A stretch of DNA of 64,000 nt from Marthasterias glacialis (taxonomy: Eukaryota; Echinodermata; Asteroidea; Forcipulatida; Asteriidae), in NCBI GenBank assembly GCA_911728455.2, contig OU452236.1, positions 9,896,195-9,960,194 on the forward strand, written 5' to 3'. The notes under the pieces are model-generated. The model was given only the letters and a program-made list of their open reading frames with translations. It ran no database searches and had not been told where the DNA came from. Numbering within the stretch: the first letter of the stretch is position 1; each line of letters opens with the position of its first letter. This document shows positions 38,791 to 48,662 of this stretch, piece by piece. The translations under genes were made by a program, and so were the position numbers.

Positions 38791-38880
38791 TTGGTGGCAG
38801 CGGCGGCACACTTTGGACAAGAGGAAAAAGGTAAAATTTCGTGTTTATTTTTGGGGGTTCGACTCACGAGGCGAGGAAGT

Positions 38881-41800
38881 ATGGCATCCGGCTCGCCACT
38901 GGGAGAAGACAGCGGGCGTTGGGGGGGAGGCCAGACTGGCTCCCCGGGCTGCCAATCTTTCGTCACAGTAGACGAATTGCTGTCTGTCTTTGAGGGAAGC
39001 CCTGGGGGAGACCTTTGGGAACAGGACAGGGCGGAAATACTTTCACCTGAAGTCCTGGGGAATCCTTGGGCTCGGCCCAGCTTGGTCAGAGAGGGGGAAT
39101 TAACCGGGAAGCCAGGCCAGAACGGCGAAGCCCACGATGATGGGTTATTTACTGAATTTAATGAATCAGTAGGTCTATATCGCTCCCATTCGGATGCGTC
39201 TTACTCTTACGAGGGAAGGGTTAGGTCAGATGGGCTGGGGGTTTCAGACAAAACTTCCACATCCACACTTTTTTCCATGAACATGACAGGGCCACGTCGG
39301 TACCAGTCGGAACCGTCGTGTTACCCGCAAAGCAATTCCCTGGAGGTAGGGCCTCGTTCAGGGTCATGTTGTCCCGTGAGGGCGCTGTCACCGGACGTAC
39401 AGTACCACTCGGAACTGAACGACCGTGTGCCGGAGCGCACCCGAGACGCAAGGCTCGGCTCGGAGTCTTATATTCCGCAGTTTTGCGAGCCAGAACAACA
39501 TTACGTTGCACACACAGCTACACCGGACGTGCAGGCCCACTCGGAGCCGTACCGCCCGACAAGCATTCACGCACCACTGAGACATTTCATTTCAGAGCAG
39601 CCCTACGCTGCGCACACACGTACGTCGGACGCACGGACCCACTCGGAGCTGTCACGTCCGACGTACAGTCACACACCATCGTACACATTCACGCCGGACG
39701 CACGGGCCCACTCGGAGCCGACCCGTCCGACACGCACTTACACACAGGACACGCATTTCACTTCAGAGCAGCCTCACGCTGCGCATACACGTACGTCGGA
39801 CGCACGGACCCACTCGGAGCCGTCACGTCCAACATACAGTCACACACCACCGTACACATTCACGCCGGACGCACGGGCCCACTCCGAGCCGACCCGTCCG
39901 ACACGCACTTACACACAGGACACGCATTTCATTTCTGAGGAGCCACACGCGGCGCACACATATACGTCGGACGGACGGACCCACTCGGAGCCGTCCCGTC
40001 CGGCACGCACTCATGCGCCACCAGTCTATTTCACTTCAGAGCGGTCTCCCGCTGCATACGCATCTCCGTCAGGCGCACGGATCCACGCGGAGCCGTCCCG
40101 CCCGACACAATCTCACGCACTGTGCGCTTTTTCCACTTTGGAGCAGCCCCTCGCTGCGCCTGCACGTACGCTAGATGTTTGGTCCCAACCAGGACCGGAA
40201 TCCCCTGCAAAGGGTGATACGCCAGAGCAGCTCCGCCCTGAACGACCCGGCTCTGCAACGCCCACGGGTACGCTTAGGAATGTTCACTCCGATGTGGCGG
40301 GACAGGACTCCATGAACCCGGGGGCGACAGATCTGAAACAGCCCGTCAGCCTAGCCAACGTGGGGGTACCACAGAGTGATGGGGGGAACTCCCGGCCACC
40401 AGCGACCAAGACGAGTGACCGCGCATCCACACCAGAGAGACCGACGGCTTCGACAGGGACCCGTAAGCCGATGATGCTCCCGGATAAATTCGATGGAGTC
40501 TCCTCGTGGGCAGATTACCTCATCCACTTCGAGATCGTCGCCACAATCAATCAGTGGAGTATTTTGGAGTATTTCGAGGAAAGATTCGGGGTAGCGGCCC
40601 AGATCCCGTTACATCGGGCCCAACTATCGATGCGCACCAGAGGCCGGGGGGAGTCACTGAACGATCTCGGACAGTCCGTTCGCCGATTAGTGCTCAAGAG
40701 CTACCCGAAGCTACCCGTCCAGGCGCGTGAAGACTTGGCGGTGGAGGCGTTCCGCAACTCCCTGGGCGACGAACAACTTCAACGCCACATATTTTCAAGG
40801 AAGGCAACTTCCCTAACCGAGGCCATCACTCTCGCAACCGAGATGGAGGCTTTCCTCGACTCCCAAAACAAGAAAGGGAAGCAAGGATTCCGGGATGTAC
40901 GGACCGTAGCACAGCCTCTACCGCCGCCACTGGTGTCAAATCGGGAACGCTTTGACGTTGCCCCCCGACAGACCGACCGGATTACGATGGAGTGTTTTGG
41001 GTGCCACGAGTTGGGCCACTTCCGGAGGGACTGCCCCCACAGGAGGCGGGGACCTAACAACAATCAGCAACGAGGACAATTTGGGGCGCGACAGCCAGCC
41101 CAACCACCTGTCACAGGAACATCCGGCCGAGGCCAGTCGACCACGAAGTCACTTCCCGGAGAAAACTATATATATGGGAAGGTTGCCTCAACTCCGGTAT
41201 ACTTCCTTCTGGATACTGGAGCGAACGTGAGTATTATCTCAGACCGGGTCTTCGGCAAGCTATCGGTGCCTGACAGGCCCGACCTTCAACCTTCACCCCA
41301 TACTTTGAGGAAGGCAGATGGGAGCCCAATGCAAGCTCCGGGTCAGGCGGATTTCGAACTCAGGGTTGGAGACCAAATCATCCGTCATTCATGCGTGGTG
41401 GCCAACATAGAGCCGGACGTCATCCTTGGGATCGATTTCCTATCAACTTATCGCTGTCAGTGGCGTTGGGGAGACAACGCCGTGCTCATTAATGGGAAGA
41501 CCGTCGCCCTGGGAGGCCGTCAGCACCGCCCCTCAGTGGCAAGAGTTCAACCAGCCGGAATAGACGTTGGGACCGAGACCAGTGAGCAACAGGGGGTTTG
41601 CGTCCACTCGGAGCAAACCCCAGTCGAACCCCCACCGTTCCTACACTCAGACGACCGGGTAGAGCAACCAGAGGTTTGCATCCACTCGGAGCAAACCCCG
41701 GTTGCGACACCTCCGCCCATCTTGCACAACCAAGAAGTACACGAGAACCCCAGTGTGCGACAGGGGGTTTGCACCCACTCGGAGCAAACCCAAGTCGCAA

Positions 41801-42891
41801 CCCCGCCTCCTACACCAAGAGGCCGGGGGGAACGGGAAAAGATTCATGTCCCCTCGGAACAGACCCCAGTGGTATTGACGAGACGGGGACGAGAAATCCA
41901 CCGACCCAGCCGGTTCTGCTCTACCATTACTAACGACAACCTTTCTCTCCCCAATTGCAGGATGCCGCTCCCCCGCTGCAAGCATTGCAGCCGGGAGTTC
42001 AGCCGGACGGCGAACCTGAGGCGACACCTGCAGTGGAGCTGCCCAGTACTGTACCAAACAAAACAGTTCCGGTGCCCCTATGGGTGCGAACGAGCGTTTT
42101 TCAGGCCGCAGATGATCCAACTGCATGTGAAACACTGCGCCCTCCGCCCCGGATTGGTGGGCCGAGTCGGCATTGCAGAGGACGAGTTGGAAGTCCATGC
42201 CAGCGACACAGAGTTGGATGAGGGGCGGACGGAAGGGAGGGGGGGCTGCGACCACTCGGAGCGTTTTCCCACCCTTCCGTCCAATCCGACTCCATCTGGA
42301 CCGTCGGCAGGCGGGGATTTTGACCAGTCGGATCGATCCCCGTCTCCACCCCCACCACGTCTCACCAGGCAACCATCGCCGGTCAGTCACCATCGGCACA
42401 GGGCCGAGAGCAACCAAACACAACGACCGGCGACACCCCCTCCACCGGAGCTGAGTGACCCCCTCTTCGCAGAGGTCAGACTGGACGAGGCGGGCCGCCT
42501 CCACTCGGAGCGGCCGCTGGCGCCATCTCCCTCGGCAGCGGAGGGTGGTCCCGAGGAGGGTCCCCTCCGGTGGAACCGAGGGCGTGGCCAACGTAGGCCT
42601 CCGGCTGAGCGGGGAGGCAAGGCCAACCGCTTCGCCACACCGCCCACCCGGACGGACGGCTACACCCAAACGGAGGACTACTGCCGCCCGGAGCACCCCC
42701 ACCAACCTGCTTTCCGGATGGAGTCCCCGCACATTTTTGGGAGCAGCTCTTCCGGCAGACAGAGACGCAGCGGGGCCCGCCGCCAAGTCCGACTCCCCCA
42801 TAGTCCCCCACCTTGTTTGTTCATTTCTTGCTTTTGTAAAGGGGCTGCTTCGCTGGCGAGTGATGGCGCTCGCTGCCTGCTTCTGGGATAA
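38881..42891 (+). CDS. Gag-protease-C2H2 fusion polyprotein
   Basis: 1,336 residues from ATG 38,881 (the open frame begins at 38,668, inside the LTR). Order: acidic Ser/Gly-rich leader; three 57-residue repeats at about 243-410 with HSEP motifs; a capsid remnant (LPDKFDGVSSWADYLIHFE, then LEYFEERFG, LNDLGQSVRRLVLKSYPKL); one CCHC knuckle near 705 (CFGCHELGHFRRDC); retropepsin near 770-860 (YFLLDTGANVSII, ILGIDFL); three HSEQTPV repeats; then C2H2 fingers from about 1,030 (CKHCSREFSRTANLRRHL and a second CPYGCERAFF..H..H type); and a Pro/Ser-rich tail. The capsid lacks a block of roughly 40-50 residues after INQWS compared with the Ty3 Gag at 14 kb. No polymerase or integrase. Confidence 0.88.
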   Translation: MASGSPLGEDSGRWGGGQTGSPGCQSFVTVDELLSVFEGSPGGDLWEQDRAEILSPEVLGNPWARPSLVREGELTGKPGQNGEAHDDGLFTEFNESVGLYRSHSDASYSYEGRVRSDGLGVSDKTSTSTLFSMNMTGPRRYQSEPSCYPQSNSLEVGPRSGSCCPVRALSPDVQYHSELNDRVPERTRDARLGSESYIPQFCEPEQHYVAHTATPDVQAHSEPYRPTSIHAPLRHFISEQPYAAHTRTSDARTHSELSRPTYSHTPSYTFTPDARAHSEPTRPTRTYTQDTHFTSEQPHAAHTRTSDARTHSEPSRPTYSHTPPYTFTPDARAHSEPTRPTRTYTQDTHFISEEPHAAHTYTSDGRTHSEPSRPARTHAPPVYFTSERSPAAYASPSGARIHAEPSRPTQSHALCAFSTLEQPLAAPARTLDVWSQPGPESPAKGDTPEQLRPERPGSATPTGTLRNVHSDVAGQDSMNPGATDLKQPVSLANVGVPQSDGGNSRPPATKTSDRASTPERPTASTGTRKPMMLPDKFDGVSSWADYLIHFEIVATINQWSILEYFEERFGVAAQIPLHRAQLSMRTRGRGESLNDLGQSVRRLVLKSYPKLPVQAREDLAVEAFRNSLGDEQLQRHIFSRKATSLTEAITLATEMEAFLDSQNKKGKQGFRDVRTVAQPLPPPLVSNRERFDVAPRQTDRITMECFGCHELGHFRRDCPHRRRGPNNNQQRGQFGARQPAQPPVTGTSGRGQSTTKSLPGENYIYGKVASTPVYFLLDTGANVSIISDRVFGKLSVPDRPDLQPSPHTLRKADGSPMQAPGQADFELRVGDQIIRHSCVVANIEPDVILGIDFLSTYRCQWRWGDNAVLINGKTVALGGRQHRPSVARVQPAGIDVGTETSEQQGVCVHSEQTPVEPPPFLHSDDRVEQPEVCIHSEQTPVATPPPILHNQEVHENPSVRQGVCTHSEQTQVATPPPTPRGRGEREKIHVPSEQTPVVLTRRGREIHRPSRFCSTITNDNLSLPNCRMPLPRCKHCSREFSRTANLRRHLQWSCPVLYQTKQFRCPYGCERAFFRPQMIQLHVKHCALRPGLVGRVGIAEDELEVHASDTELDEGRTEGRGGCDHSERFPTLPSNPTPSGPSAGGDFDQSDRSPSPPPPRLTRQPSPVSHHRHRAESNQTQRPATPPPPELSDPLFAEVRLDEAGRLHSERPLAPSPSAAEGGPEEGPLRWNRGRGQRRPPAERGGKANRFATPPTRTDGYTQTEDYCRPEHPHQPAFRMESPHIFGSSSSGRQRRSGARRQVRLPHSPPPCLFISCFCKGAASLASDGARCLLLG
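41924..41961 (+). promoter_or_regulatory. Putative branch point and splice acceptor
   Basis: TACTAAC (41,928-41,934 region) is followed by a pyrimidine tract CCTTTCTCTCCCC and ends ATTGCAG at 41,960, with ATG at 41,962 in frame with the zinc fingers. This is a textbook 3' splice site and would give a separate zinc-finger protein. Inferred. Confidence 0.6.
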
Positions 42892-42913
42892 GCAGGGTCC
42901 TAGGAGGGGGCAG

Positions 42914-43168
42914 TGTAGCGCGGACCGATTGGCCAGTAGGGGGTGCCAGCACGACTCCCCGTCGGAGAACTGACTGGTGGCCCCTGTGGGCCAGTCGGAG
43001 AAACCCGCTCGCTGGTGAAGCGGGTTCTGTTCGTTCTTCTGGACTTTGGTTGTTGTTAAGTCGCAAGGTCAAATAAAGAGCTCCCGTTCGGAAGCCTTTG
43101 AAATTGATAAATTGAGTACCTGGTGTCTTTTTAAAGTGTGTTTAGCGAAGCTCACGGTCGACGCTACA
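42914..43168 (+). repeat. 3' LTR of the short element
   Basis: 255 bp, differing from the 5' LTR at three positions that I can see. Confidence 0.93.
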
Positions 43169-43172
43169 GTAT

Positions 43173-43530
43173 GGTAAATCAAAAAAGGTGTCATGATCGA
43201 AGATTTCACCTTCTTCAATAGGTTGCTTTTGAATCAAATGAGGCTCTGAAAAAACAGGCATTTCAGTGAAAGTTTTAAATGCAGTAGAAAGTGACGCCAC
43301 TGTCTGTTGAAGTTGGCTAACTGTGGACAGCAAATTTGCCTATATGCCCGCTGTAGCTGATGGGAAACTCGTTGCAGTTTGACGCAAGGCGCTGGTTTGT
43401 TTTTAGTAGGTTCGACTCCCACATTCTTTCGCTTAGATGCTCGCTTTTTTGGCTGGCGTAGGCGGAACAGTATTAGTGACACTAGTACTTGTTTCATGTT
43501 GTGCGTCACAAATTTCTTTTTCAACTATCG
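43173..43530 (-). pseudogene. DIRS-like gag relic, upstream part
   Basis: Minus-strand frame with LSTVSQLQQTVASLSTAF and QPIEEGEIFDHDTFFDLPY, leading directly into the GTAT insertion site; the continuation is at 38,535 and below. The coiled and acidic leader fits the N-terminus of DIRS-type Gag, but this is a similarity of style, not a firm match. Confidence 0.35.
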
Positions 43531-43699
43531 GAAAAAGCTGGAGTCGTCTTCCGACCGATTAATGTGAATAACGGCCTTAACGTGAATGCTAAAAAAAAAA
43601 TAACGCTAACCAAAAACGCTGCGTTTTTCTTGGCACTGCGCGGCGTAGCTCGTGGTATGCTCACCAACAATTCACTGTGCAGCCTGTTGGGATAGCACA

Positions 43700-44355
43700 A
43701 TACTCAGCTGATATAATCCGTGGTAATTATTGCTATTTGACAAGTCGCACAGACTGCTGGTCCAGAAAGTTTTGTATTTGTACATAAGGCCTATTTAAGA
43801 TGAAACTGACGTACAATCTGAAGTACCATAGTATGATACGTAGATAATGCACAAGCTTTTCGTAGGGGGTACAAGGTCACATCACTCTGTGTCTGATCAG
43901 TGTGATTACTTTTAGGGAATTGTGTGTACTCTGACAGAGATGATTACTATCAATTATGATCGGCGGTCTGTTAGTGTATAACTTGAGGAAGAAAAAGACA
44001 AGGATCAAGTTAATAAATATTGACAAGGTAACTGTTTATTCTCATCACAATATGTATAGAACTCATTATAATATAAATCATGCCCCCTTTTTCCCGCCAG
44101 TCCAAGTTGTTTCTTCCGCGAGGTGATAACATCCCGCCCAATAGGCCTACATGTGTAAAAACCTGTAAACTAAAACAAACCATAATTATTAACTTTTCAA
44201 GTAACATGCACTTACAAACCTATATTTAAGCCACTGTTCGGGATGTTTCAATAACAAGTTTTCATAACAAGTAGTGGGCTTCAACTTTGTTTGATCGGCT
44301 GCAGATTGTGCTTCAGCATCTTGTAAACCGTTACATGGTGCTATGTATCAAGGAA
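43700..44355. other. No gene seen
   Basis: AT-rich spacer between the DIRS-like relic and the foldback-like structure. Confidence 0.5.
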
Positions 44356-44359
44356 CAGG

Positions 44360-45030
44360 TCTCATAGTAACCCTAAACTAAAGTTCTAAAGTGCGAAATT
44401 TTTTTAAAGAAGCTGATTTCAACTAATTTTGGTTGGTATGGGTGACAAAATATGGCAAAAAAGTAAGGCGACATAGGGGATGGGGAAGTTGCATTTTGGG
44501 GTCAAAGGTCATTGACCTTTACAAAAATATGTAAAAAAAAATGTATTTTGGCAACTAAATGTCGCACATAGTTGGTCTTGGTGTCAAAATACTCAGAATT
44601 ATAACAGAAGAAGCAATAAATAAAATAAAACCCTAAGAATTAAATCTTGACCCCCAAAATGAGGTCAAAGGTCAAAAGAAGTGGTTTATCCCCGAAAATG
44701 CTTATTAATAACCCTAAATTTAACTATATTTGCGAAATATTTTTAAAGATGCGGATTTCAATTGATTTTGGTCGGCATGGGCATCAGGATAATGCAAAAA
44801 AAAAGGTATGGTAGAATAGGGGATGGGAAAGTTGCATTTCTTGGGGTCAAAGGTCATCGACCTTTTCAAAAGTAAAAATGTATCTCGGCAACTATAAATG
44901 TTGAACGTGGTCTGTCAAAATGATCTGAATGTTGCCAGAAGGAGGCAAAAATTAAGTCAAGATCCCTTATGACCAAATCTTTACCACCAAACATGAGGTC
45001 AAAGGTCAAAACAGGAGCAAGTGCTTATGT
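44360..45030 (-). repeat. Inverted array of 340-bp units, left arm
   Basis: Two diverged units, period about 341 bp (compare 'gctgatttcaactaattttgg' near 44,412 with 'gcggatttcaattgattttgg' near 44,752). In reverse complement they match the right arm at 47,210-48,540. Each carries AGGTCAAAGGTCA and AGGTCAnnGACCT-type sites. 45,030-45,500 holds no supported feature. Confidence 0.85.
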
Positions 45031-45517
45031 AATTGATGACTTACGAGGGCATTATGGTAATTAACCAATCCTGGACCACTTCTAGTTGTTTTATAGGCGA
45101 TACGAAGACCTCTGTGTGGGAAGTGGAATGCCCATAGGCTATGGTCTTACCTATATTTTTTAAGTTCAAAGGCTAAGGAAAAGAGAGGGTTGTCCAATTT
45201 CAAAATTTGCCGGTGATAATATGCTGAACCCATCTGTGTATAGTCTTTTAGGGAGGGGTGTCAGATCATTATTTTCTGTGCTTTTATAGATGCACTTCGT
45301 CAGTCACCATTTTGTCATTTTTTTTCTTTCTGTTTTTTTTTCTTTTTTTTTCTTCTTATCTTGGTGCAAACCAGTGTGATCCCGTTATAGTTCATATGAG
45401 TGTAAAAGGTTCAAAGGTCGTAGTAAAGGTCGAGCAAAGTGTTCTTTTAAAAGTTTTGGTGGGCCATTGCCTATGTTAACTCATCTATTTCACTTGAGCT
45501 TTGTTTCTCACTGCTTT

Positions 45518-47060
45518 TTATTCGGCCAAGTACTGTTGTTCTTCCAATAATTCGACCAAGATTTGCAAGTTTTCTTCATCTAGCTTTTGGAGCGAGTTAT
45601 TTTCGGTGGGGTCTTGCAATCTAGCTCGTATTATTGAGTCCTTTATGTTTTTTTGCCGTTTGTAGGCCAGCAGTAGTGGGACTGGGAAGAGACTAATGAG
45701 ATGGTCGTTTTCTTCTAAAAAGTGCCAGTGTTTAAAGAGAGTACGTTTTAAGGTGGAATGATGGACCTGTGGAAAATATTGCAAAGTGAATACAATTGGA
45801 GGTTTTGTCTCTTGTTTGTTATTAGGTGATGCAGCCAACATTGAATTCCTCTGCTGGTTTTCGTTTGCTTTTGTGAAGGGGGTCAATTCTTCCGTGTTAT
45901 ATCCACGTTCCGACAGTTTAGTCTTGAAGAAATTGACCTTTTCCTCAAAATCTTGTGAGTGTGTGCATATACGTTTGTATCTAGTTGTTTCACCCTTAAT
46001 GACGCCGACAAATACAGATTTAGGGTGTGCTGAATCTCGAGCAAGGTATTGGAAAGTCTCGTTTTTTTGTTTTTTTTTTTGTTGCTACTCGAGTGTCCAG
46101 TTTCCCTTCTTTTTGAAAACGTTCTCCTTTGTAAATCACGAGGTCAAAGAAGGTGATTTGTTGTTCAGAGATCTCCGAGGTGAATTTCAATGTTGGATGT
46201 AAGTTGTCTAGCGTCCTAATAAAATCCTCCGCCCTGTCTCGAGCAAGGTATTGGAAAGTCTCGTTTTTTGTTTTTCTGTTGTTGCTACTCGAGTGTCCAG
46301 TTTCCCTTCTTTTTGAAAACGTTCTCCTTTGTAAATCACGAGGTCAAAGAAGGTGATTTGTTGTTCAGAGATCTCCGAGGTGAATTTCAATGTTGGATGT
46401 AAGTTGTCTAGCGTCCTAATAAAATCCTCCGCCCTGTTTCGGTTATTGTAGACGATTAGTACATCATCTATATATCTCATGTAGCACACTATTTCAGGGT
46501 TGGTTGGGAGAATTATTTCTTTTTCGTATTTGAACAGAGTGATGTCACAAATTTCATTCGCTACCCATCGCCACGCGTATTGCTTGTCTGTAGAACTTGT
46601 TATTAAATTCAAAGACGTTTGCACCCATAATAAGTTCTAAGAGACAACGTGTGTGTTTTCTTGTTGGTTTGGGTATAGCGTATAGCCCTGAGTGTGCCCA
46701 TTCCAAAGCATCACAAACTGAATTTATTGCTTCCTTTTGTGGGCAGTTTGTGTACATCGAAACAATATCCAAGGTGATAAGGAGATAATCTTTGTCCAAT
46801 GTCAAGTTGTCGAGTTTTTTGACAACCTGTGAGGAGTCTCGTGTGTACGTGCTCTGTTGCTTGAGAATTGGAAGCAAGAACAAATCTTCCGACAAACCGT
46901 GTCCCACCCGGAGGTTTTTTTTATGGATCTTCGGTAATAGGTAGAGGCTGGGTGTTTTGATCTGGTGGTTGTGGGGGTTGAGAAACTCAAACATCTCCTT
47001 GGATATGATCTGTTCTATAAACAGACTACGTACGACAGCGACACCGCAGCTCAAAGTTAG
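45518..47060 (-). pseudogene. Penelope-like reverse transcriptase, partial
   Basis: Reading from 47,054 downwards: LYLLPKIHKKNLRVG, then LDKDYLLITLDIVSMYTNCP with the first catalytic Asp, FNNKFYRQAIRVAMGS, then in another frame CYMRYIDDVLIVY (catalytic DD), FFDLVIYKGERF, and finally 45,886-45,518 with PPIVFTLQYFPQVHHSTLKR and FPVPLLLAYKRQKNIKDSII. This order is typical of Penelope-like elements. Breaks: a frameshift near 46,555-46,620 and a 200-bp tandem duplication at 46,035-46,436. The GIY-YIG endonuclease is not seen. It sits between two inverted repeat arrays. Confidence 0.85.
46035..46436. repeat. 200-bp tandem duplication inside the Penelope-like ORF
   Basis: 'tctcgagcaaggtattgg' occurs at 46,035 and 46,237, 'gttgctactcgagtg' at 46,081 and 46,281, and 'gcgtcctaataaaatc' at 46,211 and 46,411. 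The two copies are nearly identical, so the duplication is recent. Confidence 0.92.
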
Positions 47061-47209
47061 CTCAGGACCCAGTGTTGTGAGCGTGAAAACTGACTCGAAT
47101 GATGTCTTGGATTAGGACATTTTGTTTCATCATGACATGCAGTAGTTTTCCTGATGGCTTGCTATGAGCGCTGCCTGAAGCACTCAAAACAATTATTTTA
47201 ACCCTTGAC

Positions 47210-48540
47210 CTCAATAATAACGGTCAATATTTGGTCATTTGGGTCCTATTTTTATTTGCTATCTCCTTTTACTACAATTTGATCGTTTTGACACCAAGAT
47301 CAATCAAGCTCGACATTTAGTTGCTGCAATACATCTTTCAATTTTTGGAAAGGTCAATGACCTTCAACCCCGCAGTGCAACTTCCCCATTCCCTATTTTA
47401 CAATATATTTTTTGAATATCTTGACATGATTACCTAACAATTCAGTTGAAACCAGCATCGTTAAAATAAATTTTCATACAAACTTTAAATTTTGGTAAAT
47501 AATGTGCAATTTCGGGCAGAAATCGCTACCTTTGACCTTTGACCTAATTTTTGGAGGTCAAGATTTAATTCTTAGGATTTAATTTTTTTTTTAATTTCTC
47601 CTCCTAGTATAATTCTGAGCATTTTGACACCATGATCACCCATGTGTGACATTTAGTTGCTGCAATACATTTTTCAATTTTTGGAAAGGTCAATGACCTT
47701 CAACCCCGCAAAGCGCAACTTCCCCATTCCCTATTCTACATTACTTTTTTATTTTGAATATCTTGACATGATTAACTACCAATTCAGTTGAAACCAGCGT
47801 CTTTAAAATTAGTTTTCTTATAAACTTTAAATTTTGATAAATAATGTGCAATTTCGGGCAGAAATCGCTACCTTTGACCTTTGACCTAATTTTTGGAGGT
47901 CAAGATTTAATTCTTAGGATTTAATTTTTTTTTTAATTTCTCCCCCTGTATAATTCTGAACATTTTGACACCAAGATCACCCATGTGTGACATTTAGTTG
48001 CTGCAATACATTTTTCAATTTTTGGAAAGGTCAATGACCTTCAACCCCGCAAAGCGCAACTTCCCCATTCCCTATTCTACATTACTTTTTTATTTTGAAT
48101 ATCTTGACATGATTACCTACCAATTCAGTTGAAACCAGCGTCTTTAAAATTAGTTTTCATATAAACTTTAAATTTTTGTAAATAATGTGCAATTTCGGGC
48201 AGAAATTGCTACCTTTGACCTTTGACCTAATTTTTGGAGGTCAAGATTTAATTCTTAGGATTTAATTTTTTTTTTATTTCTCCTCCTAGTATAATTCTGA
48301 GCATTTTGACACCAAGATCAACCATGTGTGACATTTAGTTGCCAAAATGCAATTTTTACAACTTTTTGAAAAGGTCAATGACCTTTGACCCCCAAAATGC
48401 AACTTCCCCATTCCCAATTTCACCATACTTTTTTGGCATATGTTGACACCCAATCCTACCCAAATCAGTTGAAATCAGCTTCTTTAAAATTATTTCGCAG
48501 ATTGGCCCTAAAATTGGTTAGTTTTGGGTTATTATCATAC
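47210..48540 (+). repeat. Array of 340-bp units, right arm
   Basis: About 3.7 units, period 336-343 bp ('ttggaaaggtcaatgacctt' at 47,345, 47,681 and 48,022; variant at 48,365). Units share 'tttgacctttgacctaattt', 'aagatttaattcttaggattt' and 'cttccccattccctatt'. Inverse orientation to the left arm; the outer ends also match each other ('tttcgca', 'ttagttt', 'gggttattat'). Confidence 0.92.
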
Positions 48541-48574
48541 TTCAAAACGTATACCTCGGCATGCCTTCCAGGAA

Positions 48575-48662
48575 AAAATATAATGAGCGCTTTGAGACGC
48601 CCATCGGTCGGGTGTCATAAAGCGCTATTTAGTAAGAACTGCGTATTATTATTATTATTAGT
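48575..48662 (+). repeat. LINE/SINE-type 3' tail
   Basis: GAGCGCTTTGAGAC, GGTGTCATAAAGCGCTATTT and a terminal ATT microsatellite make a short hairpin-plus-tail of the kind found at the 3' ends of CR1/L2-group LINEs and their SINEs. 48,662-49,085 holds nothing else I can support. Confidence 0.5.

Larger units (their letters stand above)
38536..43168 (+). mobile_element. Short LTR element encoding Gag-protease-zinc finger only
   Basis: 4,633 bp. The LTRs are 255 bp, with three differences seen (about 98.8 % identity) and 4-bp target duplication GTAT (38,532-38,535; 43,169-43,172). After the LTR a primer-binding-like TGGTGGCAGCGGCGG follows at 38,792; before the 3' LTR there is a purine tract AGGAGGGGG. 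One 1,336-codon ORF fills the interior. RT, RNase H and integrase are missing, so it must depend on another Ty3-type element. Near-identical LTRs and an intact long ORF indicate a recent insertion. Confidence 0.93.

Noticed and set aside
41647..42801. 384-residue minus-strand ORF opposite the zinc-finger tail
   Set aside because: GC-rich antisense shadow of the polyprotein; no recognisable domain.
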